A stretch of DNA of 64,000 bases from Sabethes cyaneus (taxonomy: Eukaryota; Arthropoda; Insecta; Diptera; Culicidae). Shown here one piece after another: positions 45,917-56,993 of the stretch. The DNA lies in contig NC_071354.1 in NCBI RefSeq assembly GCF_943734655.1, forward strand, positions 233,051,206 to 233,115,205, given 5' to 3'. The notes under the pieces are model-generated. The model made no database searches. It was not told the origin of the DNA and saw only the letters and a program-made list of their open reading frames with translations. Positions within the stretch are counted from its first letter, which is position 1. Every line of letters begins with the position of its first letter. A program made the translations under genes and the position numbers.

Positions 45917-48900
45917 GGCTGTTGCGTGTAAATCAACTGATAACGTGGCATAAAAATTAGCTAAAATCAGTCCAGTATTATAATGAAAGACCAACACGGC
46001 TAGGCTGGTGGCGGATAAGTTGATTAAGCTAAAATGGCGAGTAAAGTAGTATTCGAAATCTGGTGTGGAGGGCGGCTGATCCCCCGTTTTCCTTAAAAAA
46101 CCGCATCCAGTTACAGACAGACTGGTGTAATAGCCGCAGCACTGCAGTCGTAAATAAATAAATCCCACAAAGTATATTCCAGAAGGTTAGATACTGGGTA
46201 ACAATGCAGTCGTTTTAGGATTAGGAGCGAGGCCAACTTTGGAGTAGGAAGTGATTTCGTACATCCTTCTTGGCCAATTTGACAATCACAGGTGACTCGT
46301 CGCATTGCAGACATTCCGTTGCTTTTTTGTGCGAAATCTATTTAACAGCCACAAGGAATCACCCAAGTCTTACCTGTTAACCAACTGCAGGCGACTGACT
46401 GTGATCAGCAGCCAGCTTGTTGAACGCTGTCGGAATCTTCACGATACCGACGATACAACAATAGAAACATGTCACTAGGCAGAGCAGATCCGACAAAAGT
46501 CAACCGAAACGAATTTGACAGAGTACAAAATTTGGTATCCTTGTCAAGCGATACTTATTGCACTTACTTGCAGTCCAGTATCTCTACCGACTGGACAGTA
46601 GATTCCTTAAAACGGCCAATCCCAAATTCCGTAAGGCCCTTAACGGGCAGACTGCGATTACTGACCTTGTCTTCAATCTTCGCTATGTGGACAGAATTCA
46701 AACAGTAGCACCCACTTTCAGAGTCCTGGTCACTCGAGCGATTTGCATTACATTCAATGCGTTCATTCAGGTCATCAGATTCGTCTTGCAGATCTTAAAT
46801 ATCTCTTCAATTGTTCATTTGGACACGCACAACTACCGACTTTCATAGCAGACTAACGCACACATTTCATATCCACTCCAATAGCATGAAAAATTCTTCA
46901 AACGTAGTTTTTCGGCTAATTTGGCGATGCCGAATTGGTTTGTTTTGTTTAAAAATTGTTTTCGTATTGATAAAAATTTGTATCATTCTGAGTTTTTTTT
47001 AACCAAATCTAAAATCGAAATGTCATAGTTGTTTCTATACCTTCTCTCAATTTCTTAGCATGCCTGGCATTGAATTAGAACATTATAAATTAAATAAATC
47101 ATCATGCCACCCCATGGACACCGTTTCCAATTATTGTTAGAAATTTTTTAACACCTGCTGAATAAATATTAGCTGGCCATATATTTTCCGTCTGAAACTA
47201 ACCCTACTACTCTTGCTTTTGACCGGCACAACTTTTTCACTGAATAAAACCGTCCTAAAAACATATTTGATTCGTCAGAAAATCCAATTTTATCAAATTA
47301 CTCCAATACCTGAGAATGTTTCAAACTATATTAGCTCACCATTCCATCATTTACGCCAGCATCTCCTGATCTATTCATCGGAGGCGAATTTCACCAGCGC
47401 ATATCCTCGATTGAAATTCCAACCATCACTTTGCGATAATGCAGTTAAACCTGTGCTAGCTGCTGTTCGGACCAATATCCACTGAGAAAGTACAGAAAAA
47501 AAACGCCGGACCACTTATCCGGCCTCGGCATTCCGGGCACGATCCAATCACTAAACCTGCCGGAGAAACTTTCTTGCTCCATAATCCATCAATTACATTT
47601 CCACCGAATGGCCACCGAGCCGAGACTCAATCTAGCTAGCCTTCAGCAGAAGGAGCATCCTTTGAGATAGCAGCAATTCGGAGGCGTAAGTTAGGTTAAG
47701 ATTTTATTTCTCCACTCCATCATCACCGCCCGACCGGCCGGCTGGTCGGGCGGTATTTTACTGCCCGGCGGAAGCGGGAGGGGAAAAACTTTCTGCAGTT
47801 TGATTTTTTAACATTGCCAATGTTATCGGTGTTTTACGCCTTCCAAGCAGAACCAAACCTATGGGAGGTATCAGTGAGTGGGAAAAGAAAAAAAAACGAG
47901 TAAGAGCGTAACAACGGAAAAAGGCAAACGGATTTCTTATCTAGTTAATGTTTGGGTTATCCTCGCCGAAGGCTTCGGTCCGGTTGTGAGCTTTAATCTT
48001 GCCGTTTTTATTTTGAGACATTTTATTTGCCTAAAAGGTTCTTTTTGAAATGGTGTATTATCTGGGAAAAGTTTCCACGTTTCTTAAAACAAAACCTGGA
48101 TTGGTTTCTAATTCGAAACCATTTGGCTGTTCTGCTCACACCGCTAGGTGACTTGCTTCGGAACGCAACGCAATGCCAACGGTTCGTCGGTGCTCGTTAA
48201 GTGATAGGATGGAAAAACGATATAACTTTAAGGAATGGGCGCTCCGGCCCCCAAACTCCTACTGCTTTATCGTTTTGTGGTTAAACTCAAGTCGGGGAAG
48301 GTTTGCTAGGCAAACAAAGAAGTAGGTAGGTACGTCGGGTTTGGAACCAATTTTTCCTTTCCAACTCCTGCGTGCCTGCGCTTTAGTCGATACCGCACCG
48401 CCGTCGGCTTCCCCTCTTTATCTGACTGTCACTTGGAGGTATTCTACGAGATAAGAAAAAATGCTGTGATATAAATGAGATTTGCCACTGGCTTCAACTT
48501 TGTGCGGCGGGAAAAAGTTGATTTTGTCTCGTGACAGATCCACGAAAGGGTAGGCAGGCGTCGTGAAATCTATTTCTCCGTCAGCACGGGACGTCGTGTA
48601 GGAGGAACGCTGGCAGACAGATGCCTCATTGGACAGCAATGGGAGTTGTCGAGTTGATTTCCTATTTTGCGTTCCAAGAATGTGACGATGGGAAAAGTTT
48701 GCCGATTCAAGAGACGATAAGATGGCTACATTATCCCTGGTTCGATTATCTCGTTGTAAATTATGGAGAAAGAAAACACTGAAAATAAATCGATGATAGC
48801 TCACTTGATGATGCAATCATAGCAGAAACGTGTTTGTGAACGATATATTTCACTGATCAGTGAGAAGCTACTGTTTCTTGTTAAAATCAGTCATTAGCTT

Positions 48901-50429
48901 TTTATGGAGCTTTGATTAATACCGCTCAATTGTTTTGCGCAGATTATGAAAGGATATAATTATAATTCCACTATCATTGGAAAGCGGAAATATCAACAAC
49001 AGTCAGCGGTGGATTTAGTAATTTACTACTGACTATAAATATAATACGGTCCCTTGCAAGAACATAATTTATGGTTACCATTTAATCCACTGCTCCTCTC
49101 TCTCTTTTCTTTCGCCACCCCGTCAAAACCAATCACCTGATCCTATTCATTGGTAATTGTTCCCTAATGTTTGCCTCTGTGACAGCAATTTGAAATCCAT
49201 TAACATAGCAATCGGGGCGACTTTTCCGGCACACGGTATCGATAAAATCGTGGATGAACAACGCAACACGGCTGTGCACACAATATTCCATGCTCACATG
49301 TTCCTATAGGTAGAGCAAGCCATCATGAACGACACACGATGAATAGCTTCATTTGGGGTTAGGCTGCGGAGTAGGCTGGTGCCTGACACGCTGCTGGTAA
49401 ATATTTTCCGAAGCGCTTCCAGTGACAAATCCGTTCCAATTTACTATCGTCCTTCGTTACTGTGCGCGACTAAACCCCAGCGACGTGTTACGGGTGTGTG
49501 TGTGAGTGTGTGCATATGTTCACTGTTGAAAGCTTTTCTACCGAATGAAACTAGTGGAGAAGAACAGCTACCTACCTGCTTGCCTCCTACTGAGTGCGGT
49601 AGGAAAAGGGATCTGTTCGCAAAAATCAATAGCAATCTGTCGTACTACGTTCCCAGATTTCACCTACGCTACGGGATGCTTTATGATAACATATCTAGGT
49701 ACGCAAAAAAATAATATTTTAGTGCAGAATTTCATCCCGTTTCGAAAACCGATCTCGGTTCTATCGTAAACATTCTGTAAAAGCATTTGTAGAGATTGAA
49801 TTGCCTGGTTTTAAACCGTAGTGAATGGGGAGTGCCACACAATAGAGGATTTTCAAATATTAGGCAGGATTTACTCTGCACTTTGATATGATATTCTTGC
49901 CATTGACTGTGTTTCCTGTAAAGTAATCGCATTTTGAAGCGGTAGGCTAATTTGTATGGAGTTCGTCGAATTGAGAAGTTCAGTAAATCAAAAACATTCG
50001 TAAAATGAGTTTCGAAACCGATAAGATTTGTTGTGCCTTTTTAATTGCAAGGTTTATCAACGAGCATGGGTTATGAAAGAATGGTGGTGTGGTAGTCCAT
50101 GATGGCTCAAAGGTTTCTGGTGTCTCCCTAATTAGTTCTATCGTTCTTACTGCCATTATCGTTCTGTTCCGGTCAAATTTAACGGTTTTGTGGTTCATAA
50201 CTTGAAATACAATTCGCCGCATTTTACCTTGGAGCCTAGGCACTCACGGGAGCAAGTCGTGTCTAGTGTGGCAATCCGCTTGAACAAAACAATTTTTCTG
50301 AGGGTCATGGCATAATTTCAAGAAAATAATCACTTTTTCATGTGCTGGCTAATTACACATTGCGCGCACATCATACTCTTCGCGAATGAATGTTTTAGAT
50401 AAAATTCAGTCAGAAATTACGAGTGTTAT
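45917..50429. other. No gene recognised
   Basis: About 4.5 kb without a recognisable frame, tandem array or paired termini. 47480-48420 is GC-richer. A (GT)-like run is at 49493-49512. Candidates for host intron or intergenic DNA. Confidence 0.35.
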
Positions 50430-50760
50430 AGCTCAAGAAAGGGAAACGGAGGAAGTGATGATATCTGGAAAATATTCCAGTTGGCGTAATACTTTGCAAT
50501 TGCGTGTATCCAAGTAGGGTATGGCAACGTGAGGCCGAGCATTGTCATGCTGTAGAATCACGTTTTTTCTTCCATCACGTTTCGGCGTTGGAGCGCTCCG
50601 CAGATACATACCGTTCCCACGGGGATGCACTGTCTGCCTCGAATGTCGTTTCGTTATCTGTCACAGAGAAGCCATCCCTTTAATCTTCCGCCACCGGAAT
50701 GCATGCCTGCAAGCGTTTTGGAAGCCTCTTTCCACACGGTACAGTTAAGATATTCCCGCC
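50430..50760 (-). pseudogene. mariner-like transposase relic
   Basis: Minus-strand reading contains VILQHDNARPHVAIPYLDTR (second catalytic aspartate block), then CKVLRQLEYFPDI, equivalent to WEVLPHPPYSPD, after which the third aspartate block is degraded. Upstream codons to about 50760 are weakly consistent with the transposase core. About 65 open codons remain. Confidence 0.7.
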
Positions 50761-51485
50761 ATCACCGGTCTGGCACTCGAGCATGACGAAAAAGTCTTTC
50801 AGCTTGTAATTGTAGGCAAGCACTCGCGATGTAGTAATTTCGACACCTACAGTACAGTATTTTTCCAGTCGTCAAAGCAGTGGTAGCATCCGATCATCTG
50901 TTTTCGATTTCTTGACAGAACGTGAGAGGTTTGCGTACTAAAACCCCTTAACTACGGCTGTTGCTGAATATTTGTTACTAGGACGTTCTCGTTCTAACGA
51001 AAACTTGGCACCACGAATACAACGATAGCCACGAAATCTCTTTTTCGAGAAACTTTTTCGCTGGTTTTGCAACCCGCCCATCTGCTTTCATTCTCGGGTT
51101 TCTAGAGTGGTAGTTGGCGTTAAAAATTCACCTGAGAAGCTGCTGACGCTTTGCAGACTTTAACCCACCTAGTTCATGCTGGCATTTGGACTCAACCGTG
51201 TAATATATCAACACGCTAATATATCAATCAAAGGCTTTTGTCAGAGATTTGTTTGTTAATTATTTTTCCATCTGGCCACTTAGGCCTCCATGAAATTCAA
51301 TTGGATTGGATGGGGAAAAGCCCCTTTGAGATAGTCTAACATACGCTATTCTCAAAGAGCCATAAAAACGTGATCATCTTTTGATCATTATCAGTGTTTA
51401 CAAATTCTATAAAAGTCGTTTTTACAATACTTACATACAAATACACAAAAATCATACACTGCTTAATAACTAATCAAATTTCTAG
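50761..51485. other. Unassigned; probably more mariner relic and LINE 3' UTR
   Basis: 50761-51180 may be further decayed mariner sequence, as the frames on the minus strand drift. 51230-51485 lies downstream of the LINE stop codon and is likely its 3' untranslated region. Neither is certain. Confidence 0.35.
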
Positions 51486-51489
51486 TCGG

Positions 51490-52346
51490 CGTCATACATA
51501 TTAAAATAATCTTTGTAATCGTGTCTTAAAACTAACACTGGACATGCAAAAATCAAAGTGAACATAACATTTATTAAAAATATCACTCATCGCCCTTATG
51601 GGTTCGTTTTGGCCGTATTCAGTACGCTGGTATTGCAGTCTTAGAAAGTCCCATGTTCTTAGGCTTCTAGGCGGAATGTTAATATTGATTTTAGATAGGA
51701 TGAAAGGCGAATCGATTTCCCCTCGTAGCAGCTTTCCAACAAAAACTGCTCTGGAAATGTCCCTTCTTATGGCCAGTGTATTAATGTCGAGAAAGCGGCA
51801 ACGATCAATGTATGGTGGTAACTCCACTGGGTTCTGCCAAGGCAAACGTCTTAGAGTATAGCGCAGGAATCTTGATTGAACTGCTTCGATTCTGTTTGAC
51901 CAAGAAGCCGCGTCTGGGCTCCATATAATAGCTGAGGATTCCAATACAGTACGAACAAGGCAGAAATACAATGCTCGTAAGCAGTATGGATCATTAAAAT
52001 CTTTGGTAATTCTTACGATAAATCCCAAATTTCTGTTCGCCTGTGCTATACTATGCGAGTAATGATTTCTAAAAAAACATTAGTGTGTCCAATATAGTAC
52101 CCCAAGATCTTTTATTACTGTTACTCTGTTGAGTTGCTCTTCAGAAAGAGTATAATTCCAAAGAATAAAGATTTTCCTACGTGAAAAAGAGATCACAGAG
52201 CACTTAGATACACTCAAGACCAGGAGGTTTCGGGAACACCAGTCATGAAAATCATTCAAATACTGCTGTAGTTCATAGCAAACTGCTGTCAAACGTACGA
52301 TAAGGAAGAGCTTGAGGTCGTCGACATAGATAAGAAATCGGCCTGA
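51490..52346 (-). pseudogene. LINE RT thumb and C-terminal region
   Basis: The minus strand begins GRFLIYVDDLKLFLIV (YVDD, second and third catalytic aspartates), continues LQQYLNDFHDWCSRNLLVLS, VSKCSVISFSRR, KDLGVLY, and then, after a frameshift near 52080, a 175-codon open stretch: CLRALYFCLVRTVLESSAII, RIEAVQSRFLRYTLRRLPWQ, LPPYIDRC. It ends FKTRLQRLF and a stop at 51501. This is the normal C-terminus of CR1/Jockey-type RTs. Confidence 0.9.
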
Positions 52347-53210
52347 TGATATTTTTTTTTGTTAGGGGGCACTTAGACTACCTTGTCCATTGAATTGAAC
52401 TTTTTGTAGTATGTCCTTATTTGCTGTACGTGTTAGGCAAACCAAATACCATTATACAAGTGATTGGCCATTTGCCGCTACACATTCCCAGTCAGGTATG
52501 ATATGGTTTATGAAACCAATAACCTTCCCGGGATTAGCAGACCAAAGCTCACCGGGAGATAAACAACCCTTGTCGAGAAATTTAAATCTGCTCGTATATA
52601 ACGCACCACAACTGCATAACAGATGTTCCGAAGTTTCACTTTCAAGATTACAAAAGCGACAGATATCATTACCAACCCGACTAATGTTTCTAAAATGATA
52701 TCTACTCGGACAGTCCTCAGTTACTAGGCCAGTGTATGTACAAAGAGCTCTCTTATTGAGCTCTATGAGTTTTCTAATGGTTTTTGCATTTGGAGTTATA
52801 AATCTTTTGGACTGGTTACATCCTCTGACTGCCATCCAGTTGGCTGTCACTTTTTGTTCTTCCCAGCGTCTAAGTTCCATTTTTATTGCGCAATTTGATA
52901 TTCCGCAAAAAGGCTCCGGACCAATAAATTGTGAGTTAGAGCCTTCCTTTGCTAAGTCGTCTGCTATTTCATTGCCTTCAATGCCGCAGTGTCCTGGAAC
53001 CCAATACAGATTGACTGAGTCATTTGACATAGACGTCGCAAAGAAAGAATGCAATCCCAAACTATTTTAGAAGTACATTTACAAGCACTTAGTGCCTTCA
53101 GTGCTGCTTGACAATCAGAGAAGATGCAAATATTTGCATGTTTATATTTCCTCCTCCAGGAAACATTTACACATTCAATTATTGCAAAAATCTCCGCCTG
53201 ATACACAGTT
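52347..53210 (-). mobile_element. 5'-truncated LINE carrying RNase H, inserted in the LINE RT
   Basis: The minus strand codes TVYQAEIFAIIECVNVSW and ICIFSDCQAALKALSACKC (RNase H), then after a frameshift VNLYWVPGHCGIEGNEIADD then LAKEGS, and a zinc-knuckle end CRFCNLESETSEHLLCSCG. A short 3' region and an A run (T run at 52352-52360 on plus) follow. The repeat GGCCTGA lies at 52340-52346 and 53211-53217, and the host RT resumes precisely after it. RNase H marks a different clade (I, LOA or R1-like groups), unlike the host LINE. Confidence 0.85.
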
Positions 53211-53217
53211 GGCCTGA

Positions 53218-53587
53218 GTTCATGACTTGGCATACGTCGTTGAAGAATAATGAAAAAAGTAATGGCCCCAGGTTACTCCCTTGAGGTACGCCCGAGCAGT
53301 TTGTGAAACATTGCGATTCATGACTTGCTATTTTTACAGAAAGAGTTCGACCAACAAGGTATGATTTGAACCATGCTACCATGTTGGGCGACACCCCAAG
53401 GCGTTCAATTTTTGCCAATAAGATAGAGTGATCAACGCGATCAAATGCCGCCCTAATATCAGTATACAGGGTGTCGACCTGGGCTCCTCCTTCCATACCC
53501 TTAATGCAATGGGAAGTAAACTGTGCTAAGTTTGTTGTTGTCGATCTGTCTGGAAAAAAACATGTTGATCCGTCGAAATATAGGATT
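53218..53587 (-). pseudogene. LINE RT catalytic segment
   Basis: Minus-strand reading: FFPDRSTTTNLAQFTSHCIK, then AQVDTLYTDIRAAFDRVDHS (first catalytic aspartate), ILLAKIERLGVSPNMVAWFK, then CSGVPQGSNLGPLLFSLFFN (PQG block) and DVCQVMNSG, where a foreign LINE fragment interrupts. About 105 codons are open after one frameshift near 53560. Confidence 0.9.
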
Positions 53588-53964
53588 CCCAGCTAGCACC
53601 AACTCGTATATCAATGTACGAAAACTATCGTAAATATCTCCTAACAAACTCGAAATCGTAAGTAAAGCTGAATAAAGTGGGATCCAGTTGATTTTCTGTC
53701 GTATATAATGATAATGACTGACATACATACGATTTTCAGCACAAAATCGTAGAGTAGTACGGAGCGACTCGCGCTTAATCGGATATTATCGTATATAAAT
53801 ACTTATATAGTCGTAACGCTCAAAATTATTCGTAATCACGTATATCGCCTCCAAAATAGTACGGATATGCCAATTTTGCGCATGAAATACGATTTATTTA
53901 GCATGTATATCTGTACGTAATGCTGATTTTTACGTTTTTTATACATATGAAAATGCTAGCTGGG
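53588..53964. mobile_element. MITE with CCCAGCTAGCA terminal repeats
   Basis: A 377-bp element with perfect 11-bp TIRs CCCAGCTAGCA (53588-53598) and TGCTAGCTGGG (53954-53964). The interior is AT-rich with repeated CGTATAT and CGAAAAT phrases. It is inserted in the LINE RT frame with a 2-bp (TT) duplication; the LINE frame is exact without it. Confidence 0.85.
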
Positions 53965-54074
53965 TTTTGCCTCCCGTAATGTGATACCACCGACTAAGAT
54001 TTCAAGCAGCTTGGAACCTGCGTAGAGGGATGTAATTCCATGATAGTTTGCCACGTTTTGTTTATCGCCTTTTT
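53965..54074 (-). pseudogene. LINE RT segment between two insertions
   Basis: The minus strand reads GDKQNVANYHGITSLYAGSK then LLEILVGGITLREAK, the RT block containing NYRxIxLL and the following helix. It is continuous in frame with IMFPIFK at about 56140 on one side and with SYISTD at 53587 on the other. Confidence 0.85.
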
Positions 54075-56134
54075 ACCTTTGTTATACTATATAACAAAGG
54101 TTTAGAAATTGGTCGAAAAACACGAAATTGATCCGAGGCCCGCAGGGCCGAATGACATATACCAATCGATAGAGCTCGACGAACTGAGCAATGTCTGTGT
54201 GTGTGTGTATGTGTGTATGTGTGTATGTGTGTATGTGTGTATGTGTGTATGTGTGTATGTGTGTATGTGCAGCTCATTTTCTATCGCCTGTTTCTCGAAG
54301 ATGGCTGAACCGATTTGATCGCTTTTACTTTTGTTTGAAAGGTATTATTGTCTAGTATATCACTATTGAATTGCTTTGCGGTCCGACGTTTCGTTTAAAA
54401 GTTATAAGCAAAAATGTGAAAACTACGTGACACGCGTTTCTCTTGAACTACGCAACCAATTTTAACAATCTTAGTACCAAACGAAAGATCTTGCTGTTAC
54501 TAAACTTTTTACCAAGTTTTATTGAAAACGGACAAGCAGTTTAAAAGTTAGCCTTAAAAAACCATTTTTGATAAGGTTCAAATGATCGCCTGTTTCTCAG
54601 AGATGGCCAAACCGATTTATGCGCTATTAGTTTTATTTGGCAGGTAATATAGCCGGATAGATCACTATTGAATGGTTTTTGGATTGGACGTTTAATTTGA
54701 AAGTTATGAGCAATCGTATACACCACACCAAAATTAACAATAATTTATAATGATTTTAACCAAGATAATTTACCTAATTTCAATTATTTTAATATCAAAC
54801 GAGAGGTTTTGACACTACGAATATATATACAAAATTTCATAAGAATTGGTTTTACCGGTCAAAAGATATCAATCCTCGAACGCTCGCGCCAACTTTTGCA
54901 ACACAGTTACTCGCGCGCACAATAACCCAAAACCAAAGAAAACGTGCGCACTAGAGTTTTGACTAGGAAAACTTGTTTTTAAGTTTATCGAACCTTTGGA
55001 AGAGTTTCTTGAAATTGAATGCTCTTTCACCTGGTGCAATTTAAATTTAGATTAATCCCCCTAAAAGTGAAAAAAAATTTTTTTTTTCAGTTTCAATATA
55101 ACACATTGATATGTTCTGCAAAGTTTTAGAGCCTATTATTACAAGAAATTTTGCTGAAGACTGTAACCTGAGATAGAAGCGAAGACAGAGAAATCTTATT
55201 TATTGTTTCTGTATTTGTAAAATCAGTTTTTCTATTTTAGCTCTTTTTGTAATTGTTGTATGACTTTTTCATGTGTTACAAAGTTATACAAATAGTAAAA
55301 ATACACGACTTTGCTGAAAATAGTATACCTCTATGTTTGCTTGTTTAGGAACTGTAGAACTTTGATTATAAAAATACCCTGATTTTAACCCCGAATTACT
55401 CGACTACCAACTGACGGATACATTTTAAACATTTTACATTTGCTGATAGTTTTGCTACATACAGACATCATTTTTCCATATGAAGTAACGTGAAAAAATT
55501 CCAGTTTGGGGCCAATAGCGGTACACTACACCTCACATGCTGCTTGCTTCGTTTCTGTGCTCTCGGTTTATGCTGATCTATTTTCCTAAAAATTTAAAGT
55601 ATTATTGCATTGAATAATTCAGACATTTTGCTGAACATTTTTTTAAAGAATATACGTTAGTTAAACACCGATTGGTAAATATGGCATTTAAAAACCTACA
55701 CATATATACAATAAAATACAACAGCGTGAGTAACCGAAGGTTAATAAAAATTGATGAAATGTTTTCAAGAAAACCTTATTGATGCATAATTATGCATAGT
55801 TCAAAAACCTATAAACTAGACCTTTACTACGCAATGTATATGTTAAAGAATAATATTTCTTCTTACAACTTACTTTTACTTGCACTTACCCACATTAGTA
55901 ACAACTTACTCAACAATTTCATGAGAAAAAGAACTATCAAAATTTGTAAGTGCTACTATTTTGTTCAAATTTTGTAAGCTTATTCAATTTCCAAAATTTT
56001 TATGTAAACCAACGCACAATGCAACGTTAACTAATAGATGAATTATGTTCCGAAGACGTGTCGATTTCTATCTCAAAAAGCAAGTAAGACCGTATAACAA
56101 AGGTTCCTTTCACCAATAAGTGGATTAAATCAGG
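54075..56134. mobile_element. 2.06-kb interspersed element with GTGTAT microsatellite
   Basis: The left end reads ACCTTTGTTATAC; the same 13-mer appears inverted 31 bp inside the right end (GTATAACAAAGGT, then TTCCTTTCACC and GTGGATTAAATC). It sits in a run of T within the LINE at the codons for KKGD, with about 3 T duplicated. The conserved phrase TTGATCCGAGGCCCGCAGGG and a (GTGTGTAT)n array (54195-54268) are followed by 1.8 kb of AT-rich DNA with repeated GATGGCTGAACCGATTT-like phrases (54299, 54602). No transposase frame was seen. A right-end fragment occurs at 12868. The superfamily is unknown to me. Confidence 0.65.
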
Positions 56135-56138
56135 TTTT

Positions 56139-56759
56139 AAAGATGGGGAACATGATACATTTTTTCCTACTGCGACTGATTGAAGATTAACTTTAGTGGA
56201 ACACATAAGGCAGTTGCACATTTTTTTAACACAATCGAGGGGATTCCGTCCGATCCTACTGATATTGAGGACTTCAACTTCTTCAGTGCATTAAGAATGT
56301 CTTCGTCCGAAAAACTGATATTTGCGATGTTGAACTCGTCGCTTGGTACATCACGGATGGCATGCTCGATTTGAGTCAGATTAGGTATCACTGTTGAGAA
56401 CACACTCGAAAAGTGCTTAGCAAATAGGTTGCAGGTAGCACTTGATGTACTTGAAGTTTCGTCTGCCAGAAACATGCTGCAGGGAAGCCCATTTTGTTTA
56501 CGCTTCTCATTTATAAAACACCAGAAGCGTTTCGGGTTTCTCGTTAGATTAGATTGCGTACGTAATGTGTATCTGGAGTAGAGAAGTCGATTGTAAGTTC
56601 TGTAATTATTCCTGGCAAGAACGAATTCCCGCTTTGTTAGATGACCACGTCGATTAGTATAGGTAGTTGCGAAGTGCGAGTCGCTTTAGTGCCCGTAGAT
56701 GACTATTCGACCAAGGAGGTTACGGCCGGGGACGAGGTGAAGGCAAAAATGATCTAAAA
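56139..56759 (-). pseudogene. LINE linker and start of RT
   Basis: The minus strand reads RNPKRFWCFINEKRKQNGLP, CSMFLADETS, CNLFAKHFSSVFSTVIPNLT, then ILNALKKLKSSISVGSDGIP then SIVLKKC and LKLIFNQS, ending at IMFPIFK where a 2.06-kb element is inserted. These are the RT N-terminal motifs 0 and 1. It is open for about 100 codons, then has a stop and small indels before the insertion. Confidence 0.85.
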
Positions 56760-56771
56760 TGCTGTGTTAAA

Positions 56772-56981
56772 AAGCAAAGCCTAGGCGCTACATTACGTTA
56801 TCGAAATTGACCTTCTGTTTTTATACGACAGACTTCGCAGCCAACTGTTAGAGTACAGGACAATTGCAGGGCCAGTTGCTACGATCCTATGGACTCTAAC
56901 AGCTTCTCCCAGTCGCGATTCGAACATACGACGACTGGCTCATTAGGCCAGCGTCATTCCTCGAAGCCAACTGGGAGGCAC
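56772..56981 (-). mobile_element. tRNA-derived SINE, family 1, copy B
   Basis: It is flanked by the 12-bp duplication TGCTGTGTTAAA (56760-56771 and 56982-56993). Reading the minus strand, the head starts with TCCCAGT, which pairs with ACTGGGA about 65 nt later. It contains the hairpin CTGGC-CTAATGA-GCCAG and box B-like GTTCGAATCG. The body is GCTGTTAGAGTC, GATCGTAGCAACTGG, CTGTACTCTAACAGTTGGCT and the tail GGCTTTGCTTTTTAA. The head is tRNA-like in fold. It interrupts the LINE between its endonuclease and RT. Confidence 0.9.
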
Positions 56982-56993
56982 TGCTGTGTTAAA

